Origin: Acidobacteriota bacterium
GTDB taxonomy: Bacteria > Acidobacteriota > Vicinamibacteria > Vicinamibacterales > Vicinamibacteraceae
DNA: 21,327 nt
Direction of reading: 5' to 3'
NCBI GenBank assembly: GCA_023429845.1
Contig: JAEZCY010000100.1
Location: forward strand, 1-21,327
The first letter of the stretch is position 1; the number at the start of each line of letters is the position of its first letter. Positions 9,615-17,469 of the stretch are shown here, piece after piece. Position numbers and translations under genes: made by a program. The notes beneath the pieces were generated by a model. It was not told the DNA's origin and did no database searches. It worked only from the letters and a program-made list of their open reading frames with translations.

Positions 9615-9681
9615 GGCGGGCCGCGATGGCCCGCCTACCCGGCCATCGCCGGCTGCACGGAGACGACCCGGCCTACCCGGG
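9615..9681. terminator. Cluster of three hairpins between convergent ABA4-like and nei genes
   Basis: GGCGGGCC/GGCCCGCC with loop GCGAT (9615-9635) is followed by TACC. CCGGC/GCCGG with loop CATC is at 9639-9652. CCCGG/CCGGG with loop CCTAC is at 9667-9681. The first repeats the layout of the hairpin at 7831-7851 (8-bp stem, 5-nt loop, then a CCTACC junction). The position is suited to bidirectional termination. Confidence 0.5.
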
Positions 9682-9695
9682 ACGAAACGTTGGCG

Positions 9696-10640
9696 CTACC
9701 CGGGGTGCGGCTGGCAGCGCGGGCACCAGTACGTCGATCGGTTGTGCTCGCCGTGGTGTTGCAGGCGGACCGGCGTGCCGCAGCGGCGGCACGGACGTCC
9801 GTTGCGGCCATACACGTACAAGCGCTCGGCGGGGTTGGACCGCCCTGTCGTGCGTCTGGCGCCACGGTAGGTGAGGACGCCTGACTCGGTCGGGTCCACG
9901 ACATTGGCGCGCAGCAGCACCCGCGCGTCCCGCATCAGTCGCGCCCACTGTTCATGCGAAACGGCAGCCGGCGACGTGAACGGCCAGAGCCGCGCGAGGA
10001 ACAGGAGTTCGCTCTTGAACACGTTGCCGATGCCTGCGACCGCGCGCTGGTCCAACAAGGCTTCAGCGGCGGTCGGCCGGCCGCTGGCAGACAGGCGTGC
10101 GATCGCTTGCGCCTCGTCGAAGTCCGACGCGAGCACGTCCGGCCCGACCCGGGCCAGCGCTTCCTCGACCTCGTGGGCGAGCACGAACTCCGCGATCGGC
10201 ACGGTGAACGCCACGGCGACGAAGGCGTGCGTCCCGACGACGATGCGGGCCGATCCTGCCGAACGCTGCCATGGCTCACCGGTGCGGTAGATGTGCCACG
10301 AGCCCGACATGAGCATGTGTGTCCGCAGGACGATCGGCCCGTCCACCGGCAGCCCTGCGTTGGGCCCGGGCGCCGTGACGCCACTACGCCCTTCGGTGTC
10401 CTTTGCCGCGCCCCGACCGGCGCTCACCGTACCGACGTGCGCCCTCGTGACGGCCGAGAAGTGCATCAGCAGGTGCTTGCCCCGCGGCTCGACCTTGTCC
10501 ACCACACGGCCGGTGATGGGCGCATCGTCGTGCACGCGTGCGAGCTGCGCGTACTGCGTCTCGAATCGCGTGACCACGCCACCCGCGAGTGCGCGGTGGA
10601 GCGTGCGCGCCGCGCGGAAAATCGTGTCGCCTTCGGGCAT
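9696..10640 (-). CDS. nei: Fpg/Nei family DNA glycosylase (Nei type)
   Basis: A 314-residue base-excision repair enzyme. It starts MPEGDTIFRA with the catalytic Pro2/Glu3 of the family and the Nei-type MPEGD rather than the Fpg MPELPE. The beta-strand Lys is K55 in RGKHLLMHF. The helix-two-turn-helix contains LLDQRAVAGIGNVFKSELL. The C-terminal zinc finger is CRRC...CPRC. It removes oxidised bases and cuts the abasic strand. An extra segment of about 30 residues (roughly 62-98, Gly/Ala rich, GAAKDTEGRSGV) separates LLMHFS from LRTHMLMSGSWH, where many family members have a short turn. The start ATG 10640 lies 37 nt after the lhr stop, so the genes are probably co-transcribed. The longer open frame back into lhr is unlikely: it would put residues before the catalytic proline. 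Confidence 0.92.
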   Translation of the reverse strand: MPEGDTIFRAARTLHRALAGGVVTRFETQYAQLARVHDDAPITGRVVDKVEPRGKHLLMHFSAVTRAHVGTVSAGRGAAKDTEGRSGVTAPGPNAGLPVDGPIVLRTHMLMSGSWHIYRTGEPWQRSAGSARIVVGTHAFVAVAFTVPIAEFVLAHEVEEALARVGPDVLASDFDEAQAIARLSASGRPTAAEALLDQRAVAGIGNVFKSELLFLARLWPFTSPAAVSHEQWARLMRDARVLLRANVVDPTESGVLTYRGARRTTGRSNPAERLYVYGRNGRPCRRCGTPVRLQHHGEHNRSTYWCPRCQPHPG

Positions 10641-10677
10641 GATCGGGCCGCTGACGGGGAAACAGGCTGGCCAGCCC

Positions 10678-13600
10678 TCAGTCTTCCCGCTTCCGCGGCC
10701 AGCGGATCGGCGCGATGTCCTCGTCGGCGGCCGGCGGCAGCTCGTCGATCGCGACGGGTGCATCCTGCCACCTGCCCGGCCGTCGTTGACGAGGCATCGC
10801 CGGCGTCGCCGCCGGGTCGCGCAGTTGCAGTCCCTGCGAGGTCGCGACGAAGCCGGTGGCTTCGAGGAACGGACGGATCGGCGCGTCCAGCGCCGGACCG
10901 CCGTTGACCTCGGCGAGCACGATGGTGGCGGCGCGCTGCTCGCGATCGGTGCCCGTCATCGGCAGCACGCGCGCGAGCGCTTCCGCGTGCCGGCTGCGGT
11001 CCGGCTCGTGCTCGGGCAGCCACACGAGCAGCGAGCGCATGCCGCGGGCGATCCACGCCGTCAGGTGCCCATCGATGAGGACCACACGCGCGCCGACGCT
11101 CCGTGTCGGCCCGCGGCCGCCGGCGCCATCGGGCGGATCGGGCCATTTGACCAGCGCGCCGTAGGGGTTTGCCGGATCGGTTGCCGACAGCACGGCTACA
11201 TCCGGCACTTCCGGTGGCATCCGCAGCGCGCGCAGCAAGTCCACGGCCGCAGGTGCGGCGAACTGCATCGCGCCGACGCCGTTCACGAAGTAGCCGCGGC
11301 GGATGCGTCCGCTCTCCTCGAGCGTGCGGAACACGTCGTAGATGGCGGTGAAGCCGCCGGGAAGGTTTTCGGCCGAGGCGACCTCGCGCGTCACCACGCC
11401 GTATCTGGTCAGCAGTTGCTGACCCATCGCCGCGCTCCAGGCCGTGGCCGTGGTGCCGCTCGACGGCAGGAGGCGCGTCCAGCGCCCTTCGGCGGCCGGC
11501 GGGGCCACGCGCCGTGATCGAAAGGGCCGCGCCGCGGATCGGCCCCGGCGGTCGCGCTGTGCACCTCGCACCTGGGCGCGCAGCGGCTGCAGCGTGTCGT
11601 TCGTGATCAGTCCGCGCCACACCAGCGCCCAGATCGCATCGACGGTGTCCTGCGGAAAGCCGCCGCCCGCCGCCTCGTGCAACGCGGCGAAGAACTGTGC
11701 GCCGCGCGACTCCAGCGCGTCCAGGATGGCCTGTTCGCGTGGCGTGAGGTCGGCTCCCGCGGCCGGCGCCACGACGCCGCGCCACAGCGTCGCGAGGTGG
11801 TCGGTGAGGAACAGGGCGACGCGTCCGTCACGTTCCCCGAGCGGCTCCACGCCGCACCACACGACTTCTCCGGCCGAGACGAGCGCGTCGAGATCCGACG
11901 GCTGGTACCGTTCGAGGCGGGCCGGGAGGATCTCGCGTTCCAGGATCGAGGCGGCCACCGGCAGACCCTGCAGCGTCTCGACGACGTCGAGCAGCGCGTC
12001 CATGCCGCGCCGTGGCCGGGTGACGCCCTGCCACTGCGCGAGAAGACGGCCGAGCACCGGCAGGTCGACGGGCTCCACGTCCTGTCGCAGCTTGGCGAGC
12101 GACCGCCTCCGCACGCTCGTGAGCACCGAGGCATCGCACCATTCCTGGCTCTGCCCGCCGGGGCGGAACTCACCCTGCAGCAGGCGACCCTCCGCGTGCA
12201 GCGCCTTCAGCCCGAGCTCCGCAGTGGACCGCCCGAGCCCGAACCGCGCCGCGACATCGTCGGTGGTGAATGGTCCGTGTGTGCGCGCGTATCTCGATAC
12301 GAGATCGCGCAGCGCGTGCGGTTGCGAGGTCAGGAGCGCCTCCGGCAATCCCGCGGGCAAGGGAATGCCGAGCGCGTCGCGATAGCGCGCGACGTCCTCC
12401 ACCGCCACCAGGCGCCGCTCGCCGGCCACCGGCAGCCACACCGCGCGCCGTGCGCGGACGAGCTGATCGCCGACATCGTCAGGGACGTCCTCCGACGTGC
12501 GATCGCGCAGTTGCGGCGGCGAGAGGTCGCCGATGCGCAACAGCAGGTCGTGCACGCCATCGGTCGATCGCGCACGGTAGTCGGGGAGCAGGCATTGCAG
12601 CTGCGCCTCGAGAGCCGCGAGCGCGTCGGCGTCGAGCAGTTCGCGGAGTTCGGACGATCCGAGGAGTGTCTGCAGCTGCGACTGGTCGATCGTCAGCGCC
12701 TGGGCCCGGCGTTCCGCCAGCGGGGCGTCGCCGTCGTACAGGTAGTTGGCCACGTACCCGAAGAGCAGCGATGCCGCGAAGGGCGAAGGCGTCGGGGTCT
12801 CCACCGTGACGACGCGGACCTGACGGGACTGGACGGCGCGCAGCGTCTCCACGAGCGCCGGGATGTCGAACACGTCGCGCAGGCACTCGCGGTAGGTCTC
12901 CAGCAGGATCGGAAACGAACCGTAGCGCGAGGCGACGCCCAGGAGATCCTGCGCGCGCTTGCGCTGCTGCCACAACGGGGCCCGCCGGCCGGGGCGTCTG
13001 CGCGGCAGCAGCAGCGCGCGTCCCGCGCACTCGCGAAAGCGCGCGGCAAACAGCGACGTGGACCCGAGCTGGCGCAGCACGAGGCTCTCGAGTTCGTCCG
13101 GGTCCGGCACGAGCCACTGCGGGTCGGGTGGCTCGTCGGTCTCGGGAAAGCGCACGACGAAGCCATCATCGGCCCACATGGTCTCGACTTCGATGCCGAG
13201 CTGTTCGCGCAGCCGCGCCAGCACCGCCATTGCCCACGGCGCGAGGATCTGGCCGCCGAGCGGCGACAGCAGGCACAGCCGCCAGTCGCCGAGTTCGTCG
13301 CGCACGCGTTCGATGACGACCGTGCGATCGTCGGGCACCGCGCCGGCGGCGGCGTCCTGCTCCTCGAGGTACTGCACCAGGTTCGACGCGGCAAGGGCGT
13401 CGAGGTCGTGGTGCCGCTCGAGCCGGTCGCGGGCCGCGTCGGCATCCTCGTGTCGCAACTGGCGGACGAGGGCGCCGATGGCGCGCCCGAACTCCAGCGG
13501 GCGCCCTGGCCCGTCGCCCTTCCAGAACGGCATCTTTCCCGGCTGCCCCGGCGCGGGCGACACCAGCACGCGGTCGTGCGAGATGTCCTCGATGCGCCAG

Positions 13601-15363
13601 GACGACGCGCCGAGGAGGAATGTCTCGCCGACGCTGCTCTCGAAGACCATCTCCTCGTCGAGTTCGCCGACGCGCGCAGTGCCTGCGGGCGCGCCGGCGA
13701 GAAACACGCCATAGAGACCGCGGTCGGGAATCGTGCCGGCGTTGGCAATCGCGACGCGCTTGGCGCCCTCGCGCGTGGTGACGGTGTTGGCGACGCGGTC
13801 CCAGGTGAGACGGGGGCGCAGCTCGGCGAACTCGTCCGAGGGATAGCGGCCCGACAGCATGTCGAGCACGCCGTCGAAGATCGGGCGCGCCAGGGAGGCG
13901 AACGGCGCGGCCTGGCAGACGCGCGTGTAGAGGTCGTCCACCCGCCAGTCGTCCATGGCCACGATGGCGACGATCTGCTGCGCGAGCACGTCGAGCGGGT
14001 TGCGGGGCATGTGGGTTGCCTCGACATGCCCCTCCCGCATTGCGCGCGCCGCCGCGGCGCAGGCCAGGAGGTCGCCGCGATACTTGGGGAAGATCAGGCC
14101 CTCGCTCGTGGCGCCGACCTGGTGTCCGGCGCGCCCGATGCGCTGCAGGCCGCTGGCCACCGATGGCGGCGCCTCGATCTGCACCACCAGATCGACGGCG
14201 CCCATGTCGATGCCGAGTTCGAGCGACGAGGTGCAGGCGAGCCCGCGCAGCCGTCCCGCCTTCAGCGCGTCTTCGATCGCGACGCGCTGCTCGCGCGCGA
14301 GCGACCCGTGATGGGCGCGGACGAGCGTGTCGCCGGCGAGCTCGTTGATCGACGCGGCCAGGCGTTCAGCAAGCCGGCGGCTGTTGACGAAGAGCAGCGT
14401 GGACGTGTGCGCCTGGACCACTTCGAGCAGACGCGGGTGAATGGCCGCCCAGATCGATGGCGCCTGCGGCCCGCCCGCCGCGGGGCCGCTCGTGATCGCC
14501 TCGACCTGGCTGAGTCGCGCCATGTCCTCGACGGGCACCTCGATCCGCAGCTTCAGCTCTCGCTTGCGGCCTGCATCGACGATCGTCACCGGGCGCCAGG
14601 CTGGTTCGGCTGGTGCGGCGAACTGCTCGTGAATCTCTGCCTGATAGGGGCGGCTCACCGAGCCGTCCCTTTCTGGCGCAGCGTGACTACTCGCGGCGGG
14701 GTTCGCCGCACCACCGAGGAAGCGAGCGACCTCGTCGAGCGGACGCTGCGTGGCCGACAGGCCGATGCGCTGGATCGGCTGCCGTGCGATGGCGTCGAGT
14801 CGCTCCAGTGACAGCGCGAGGTGCGCGCCGCGCTTGGTCGCGACCATCGCGTGGATCTCGTCGACGATCACCGTGTGCACGCTGCGCAGCTGTTCGCGCG
14901 CATTCGACGTGAGCAGGAGGAACAGCGATTCGGGCGTGGTGATCAGGATGTCGGCCGGATGGCGCAGGAAGCGGGCTCGCTCCGGCGCCGGGGTGTCTCC
15001 GGTCCGGATGGCGACCTCGGGCACGTGATGGGCCAGGCCCTGTTCGCGTGCAAGACGGCTGATGCCGGCGAGCGGCGCCCGCAGGTTGCGCTCGACGTCC
15101 ACGGCCAGCGCCTTGAGCGGCGACAGGTACAGCACGCGGCAGCGCGCCTCTTTCGGCGGGGGCGGGTCGAACATCAGGCGGTTGATGCACCACAGGAAGC
15201 CCGTGAGCGTCTTGCCGCTGCCGGTGGGCGCGAGGAGCAGGACGCTCTCGCCCTTTGCGATGGCGGGCCAGCCCTTCACTTGCGGCGGGGTGGGGGCGTC
15301 GAAGGCGGTCGAGAACCACTCGCGGACGACCGGATGGAACGGTACTTCTGGCCCTTTTCGCAC
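10678..15363 (-). CDS. lhr: Large helicase-related protein Lhr (full-length, 1561 aa)
   Basis: A superfamily 2 DNA helicase with the full bacterial Lhr size (E. coli Lhr is about 1538 aa). The RecA core has APTGSGKT (45-52), SPLKALAVDVERNL (81-94), TTPESLFLLL, the DEIH box (168-171), SAT (203-205) and motif VI QRIGRAGHQ (407-415). The winged-helix/beta-barrel part and a long C-terminal region of roughly 700 residues follow; that region in E. coli has been described as having uracil-glycosylase activity. ATP-driven 3'-5' translocation on DNA or RNA-DNA is known for the family. The frame runs without a break to 10678, so it is intact. GTG 15363 gives an N-terminus beginning just before FHPVVREWF, as expected; it follows AAGGG with 6-nt spacing, within a 9-bp repeat. 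Upstream in-frame sequence reads repeat-derived codons. Nei follows. Confidence 0.95.
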   Translation of the reverse strand: MRKGPEVPFHPVVREWFSTAFDAPTPPQVKGWPAIAKGESVLLLAPTGSGKTLTGFLWCINRLMFDPPPPKEARCRVLYLSPLKALAVDVERNLRAPLAGISRLAREQGLAHHVPEVAIRTGDTPAPERARFLRHPADILITTPESLFLLLTSNAREQLRSVHTVIVDEIHAMVATKRGAHLALSLERLDAIARQPIQRIGLSATQRPLDEVARFLGGAANPAASSHAAPERDGSVSRPYQAEIHEQFAAPAEPAWRPVTIVDAGRKRELKLRIEVPVEDMARLSQVEAITSGPAAGGPQAPSIWAAIHPRLLEVVQAHTSTLLFVNSRRLAERLAASINELAGDTLVRAHHGSLAREQRVAIEDALKAGRLRGLACTSSLELGIDMGAVDLVVQIEAPPSVASGLQRIGRAGHQVGATSEGLIFPKYRGDLLACAAAARAMREGHVEATHMPRNPLDVLAQQIVAIVAMDDWRVDDLYTRVCQAAPFASLARPIFDGVLDMLSGRYPSDEFAELRPRLTWDRVANTVTTREGAKRVAIANAGTIPDRGLYGVFLAGAPAGTARVGELDEEMVFESSVGETFLLGASSWRIEDISHDRVLVSPAPGQPGKMPFWKGDGPGRPLEFGRAIGALVRQLRHEDADAARDRLERHHDLDALAASNLVQYLEEQDAAAGAVPDDRTVVIERVRDELGDWRLCLLSPLGGQILAPWAMAVLARLREQLGIEVETMWADDGFVVRFPETDEPPDPQWLVPDPDELESLVLRQLGSTSLFAARFRECAGRALLLPRRRPGRRAPLWQQRKRAQDLLGVASRYGSFPILLETYRECLRDVFDIPALVETLRAVQSRQVRVVTVETPTPSPFAASLLFGYVANYLYDGDAPLAERRAQALTIDQSQLQTLLGSSELRELLDADALAALEAQLQCLLPDYRARSTDGVHDLLLRIGDLSPPQLRDRTSEDVPDDVGDQLVRARRAVWLPVAGERRLVAVEDVARYRDALGIPLPAGLPEALLTSQPHALRDLVSRYARTHGPFTTDDVAARFGLGRSTAELGLKALHAEGRLLQGEFRPGGQSQEWCDASVLTSVRRRSLAKLRQDVEPVDLPVLGRLLAQWQGVTRPRRGMDALLDVVETLQGLPVAASILEREILPARLERYQPSDLDALVSAGEVVWCGVEPLGERDGRVALFLTDHLATLWRGVVAPAAGADLTPREQAILDALESRGAQFFAALHEAAGGGFPQDTVDAIWALVWRGLITNDTLQPLRAQVRGAQRDRRGRSAARPFRSRRVAPPAAEGRWTRLLPSSGTTATAWSAAMGQQLLTRYGVVTREVASAENLPGGFTAIYDVFRTLEESGRIRRGYFVNGVGAMQFAAPAAVDLLRALRMPPEVPDVAVLSATDPANPYGALVKWPDPPDGAGGRGPTRSVGARVVLIDGHLTAWIARGMRSLLVWLPEHEPDRSRHAEALARVLPMTGTDREQRAATIVLAEVNGGPALDAPIRPFLEATGFVATSQGLQLRDPAATPAMPRQRRPGRWQDAPVAIDELPPAADEDIAPIRWPRKRED

Positions 15364-15386
15364 TTTTTGCCCTTTTCGCCCTGTTC
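15351..15386. repeat. Four degenerate 9-bp repeats across the lhr start
   Basis: On the plus strand, GCCCTTTTC, GCACTTTTT, GCCCTTTTC and GCCCTGTTC run head to tail. The first begins inside the lhr coding region and the array spans its start codon (15363-15361). On the lhr mRNA strand they are purine-rich GAAAAGGGC-like units that also supply the AAGGG that may serve as ribosome binding site. Confidence 0.75.
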
Positions 15387-15400
15387 TTCGTTATCCTCTC

Positions 15401-15445
15401 ATGTTGACCATGCGCCTGGCGGCGCGTCTGGGAGGACGGATCTGA
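15401..15445 (+). other. Possible 14-codon leader ORF before the coiled-coil gene
   Basis: ATG 15401 opens a short frame (MLTMRLAARLGGRI) whose TGA directly abuts ATG 15446 (TGAATG). TTATCC lies a few bases upstream and the GGAGG at 15431-15435 lies within it. It could be a coupled leader peptide or coincidental. Confidence 0.2.
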
Positions 15446-15697
15446 ATGAGTGATGCTGGTGAAGGGCTTGTCGACGCCGAAGCGCGACTGCAGGAACAGC
15501 TGGATGCACGAGAGCACGAGAAGCGGCGGCGTGGCCTCGCTGCCGGAGTAGATCCCGAGAAGCTGCGCGCACGCGAGTCGCTCCGCCTTGCAAGGGCCGA
15601 GTTGACGCGCCAGCTGGAGAACACGTCGCACCCGGTGCGCAAGCAGCAGATCGAGGCGGCGGTCACCGAGCTCGACAAGCGGCTCGCCGCGATCTAG
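15446..15697 (+). CDS. Small coiled-coil protein of unknown function
   Basis: 83 residues, highly charged and helical, with long Arg/Glu/Leu/Ala heptads: DAEARLQEQLDAREHEKRRR, then RESLRLARAELTRQLEN, and a final AAVTELDKRLAAI. A central GVDPEKL breaks the helix. There is no signal or membrane segment. GGAGG at 15431-15435, ten nt before ATG 15446, is a good ribosome binding site. The gene is divergent from lhr and 15 nt upstream of the pcs gene, so it is probably co-transcribed with the lipid enzyme. I do not recognise the family. Confidence 0.7.
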   Translation: MSDAGEGLVDAEARLQEQLDAREHEKRRRGLAAGVDPEKLRARESLRLARAELTRQLENTSHPVRKQQIEAAVTELDKRLAAI

Positions 15698-15712
15698 CGG
15701 AATCGGGACCGC

Positions 15713-16411
15713 ATGTCCCTGACCCGCAGCGCGGCGGCCCTCGCGGTCCACGCCTACACGGCGTCCGGGGCGCTGCTGGCCTGGCTGGCGCTGCGGAGTG
15801 CCTGGGACCACGACGCGCGCACAGCGCTGCTCTGGCTGGCGCTCGCCTGCTTCGTGGACGCGACCGACGGGTTCGCCGCGCGCGCGGCAGACGTCCGCCG
15901 GCACGCCTCGTGGATCGACGGTGCCCGCCTCGACGACATCGTCGACTTCCTCACGTACGTCTTCGTCCCGCTGGCCATCCTCTGGGAGCAGGGCCTGCTC
16001 GGCGGCACGAGCGGTCTGCTTGCGGTGGCAGCGGTGCTCATCGCCAGCGGTCTCGGCTTCTCGAACCTCCACGCCAAGACCCTCGACTACTTCTTCACCG
16101 GCTGGCCGTCGTACTGGAACCTGATCGCGGTCTACGCGCTCGCATGGGGCTGGTCGCAGGCGACCACCACCATCACCCTCCTTGCGCTCGCGGGACTGGT
16201 GTTCGTGCCCCTGAAGTTCGTCTACCCCTCGCGCACCGTTACGTTGATGAAGACCACGCTCGCCCTTGGCGCGGTCTGGGCGGTGCAGATGCTGCTGATG
16301 ATCTGGTGGCTGCCTGACGTGCCGGCGTGGCTGTTGTGGAGCGGCCTCGTGTACCCGGTGTACTACACGGGGTTGTCACTGTGGCTGAACGTCCAGCCTT
16401 CGGCGCACTAG
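15713..16411 (+). CDS. pcs: Phosphatidylcholine synthase-like CDP-alcohol phosphatidyltransferase
   Basis: A 232-residue integral membrane enzyme with about seven to eight helices. The CDP-alcohol phosphatidyltransferase signature is complete: D49-A-T-D52-G53...A56-R57, then D69-G70-A-R-L-D74-D-I-V-D78. The wording DGARLDDIVDFLTYVFVP is the form I associate with bacterial phosphatidylcholine synthases, which join CDP-diacylglycerol and choline. Length matches (about 230-255). Substrate choice cannot be proved from sequence: a related phosphatidyltransferase using another alcohol is possible. Start ATG 15713 has only a weak ribosome binding site; the gene is close behind the coiled-coil gene. 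Confidence 0.8.
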   Translation: MSLTRSAAALAVHAYTASGALLAWLALRSAWDHDARTALLWLALACFVDATDGFAARAADVRRHASWIDGARLDDIVDFLTYVFVPLAILWEQGLLGGTSGLLAVAAVLIASGLGFSNLHAKTLDYFFTGWPSYWNLIAVYALAWGWSQATTTITLLALAGLVFVPLKFVYPSRTVTLMKTTLALGAVWAVQMLLMIWWLPDVPAWLLWSGLVYPVYYTGLSLWLNVQPSAH

Positions 16412-16519
16412 CTGTCGGCCGGTGCGGCGTCTGCCCGCGGCGCGCACCGATACAGCGTGAAGTCCTCGCCGCGCGACTTCGACAGGGACAGTAGCCGGCT
16501 CTGACCGACGCCCAGGCCG
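16412..16519. other. Unassigned segment after pcs
   Basis: 108 bp between the pcs stop and the toxin remnant. On the minus strand an open stretch reads SKSRGEDFTLYRCAPRADA before a stop, but it has no start and no recognised family. It is probably non-coding debris. Confidence 0.4.
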
Positions 16520-16681
16520 CTACTGGACCTTGTCTTCAACGAACTTCTCGAGTTCCTGGGTGTCCATGCATGGGCGTACATCCAGAAGGAACGCGGCACA
16601 CAGTCCTGCCTGCTCGGATTCGTAGTACTGCGCTGCCTCGTTGAGCTCACGCTCTGCCAGGACGTTGAAGCTGACCGGCAC
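16520..16681 (-). pseudogene. Truncated RelE/ParE-type toxin fragment
   Basis: A GTG-started frame of 53 residues reads MPVSFNVLAERELNEAAQYY then ESEQAGLCAAFLLDV, which is the standard opening of RelE/ParE toxins (beta strand, then LAERELNEAAQYYE helix, G-L-...-F). After about 34 residues it changes to RPCMDTQELEKFVEDKVQ and stops, about half the usual 95-100 residues, and the C-terminal catalytic/gyrase-binding part is absent. It lies 3 nt after the antitoxin remnant, as in intact TA operons. I consider it a decayed toxin; a short independent protein is less likely. Confidence 0.6.
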
Positions 16682-16684
16682 TCG

Positions 16685-16789
16685 CTACGGCCTGGACTGG
16701 CGGTCGCGAAACACGACATCTCCAGGACGGCTCGAGAGGGCACCTGATTCCAGCGCGAGGGCACGCCGCTGCGCTTCTTCGGCCCACAC
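16685..16789 (-). pseudogene. C-terminal fragment of an addiction-module antitoxin
   Basis: A frame ending at 16685 reads WAEEAQRRALALESGALSSR then PGDVVFRDRQSRP. This matches the C-terminal pattern of addiction-module antitoxins (WAEEIxxRxxELExGxxxxxPxEEVFRxxR) placed directly before their ParE-type toxin. No N-terminal part is recognisable upstream, where the DUF4440 gene's leader begins on the other strand. The operon thus has lost the antitoxin head and toxin tail. Confidence 0.5.
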
Positions 16790-16862
16790 GAGCCCGCGCC
16801 TTCGGCTCCAGCTCGAGCCCCGAAGGTCGCAAGCGTCTGCTGAGGAAGGGGTCGGAGTTGAC

Positions 16863-17324
16863 ATGAGAACACTGCTGCTCGTCGTCACCATGAGCATCGC
16901 CTTGGCCGGCCCGACATCCGCGCAAAGCGCCGGATCCGACGGCACGGTAGAAGGACAGATCCGCAAGCTCGAACAACAAGATGCTCAGGCAGTCCTGGCT
17001 GGCGATCTCGCCGCAATGGAGAGCACCTGGGCGGACGAATTCACAGTCAACTCGAGCAACCGGATCACGCGGGGCAAGGCCGATGTTCTGAAGCTGATTC
17101 GCGCCGGCAACATCGGCACTTACGCCATGTTCGTCCGTGAAGTGGAATCAGTCACTGTCCACCACGACGTGGCCGTTGCGATGGGCATGGAGACGGTCAA
17201 GCGCACCAGTACAGCTGCACCCAGCGACGACGTGGTCCGCCGGCGCTATATGAACGTCTGGACACGACGGGCGGGCAAGTGGCTGCTGACGGCTCGACAA
17301 GCGAACGTCGTCTGTGAGAACTGA
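16863..17324 (+). CDS. Secreted NTF2-like (DUF4440/SnoaL-like) protein
   Basis: A 153-residue protein with a signal peptide (MRTLLLVVTMSIALAGPTSA, likely cleaved at TSA-QSA). The mature part has an alpha+beta pattern: KLEQQDAQAVLAGDLAAMES, then WADEFTVNSSNRITRGKADVL, and the strands VESVTVHHDVAVAMGME and RYMNVWTRRAGKWLLTARQAN. That is the cone-shaped NTF2-like fold with the DUF4440 ending GKWLLTARQ. Members may bind small ligands or act as enzymes; no function can be assigned. Start ATG 16863 has GGAG at 9 nt upstream; an open frame continues upstream but is rejected. The codon use looks less GC-rich than neighbouring genes. Its upstream region overlaps the decayed toxin-antitoxin segment. 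Confidence 0.75.
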   Translation: MRTLLLVVTMSIALAGPTSAQSAGSDGTVEGQIRKLEQQDAQAVLAGDLAAMESTWADEFTVNSSNRITRGKADVLKLIRAGNIGTYAMFVREVESVTVHHDVAVAMGMETVKRTSTAAPSDDVVRRRYMNVWTRRAGKWLLTARQANVVCEN

Positions 17325-17469
17325 TCGTTCGTCCCGATGAGGTACGCATCCTGCTGCGCTGTGAGCTTCGAGCTTGGGCCGGTACTGAAAGACTTCGCTG
17401 TGAACGCGCGTTCTACAGGGTGTGAGGTGTCGGTTCTGATATGGAAGGACCGTTCGTCAACCAGTAGTC

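Noticed and set aside
11677..14811. Open frame of 1044 residues on the strand opposite lhr
   Set aside because: High-GC shadow of the Lhr gene: low-complexity Arg/Ala/Glu text, no domain, and fully antisense to an intact, recognised protein.
16408..16872. 154-residue minus-strand frame over the toxin remnant
   Set aside because: It is in a different frame from both TA fragments, Ser/Arg-rich and without a family match.
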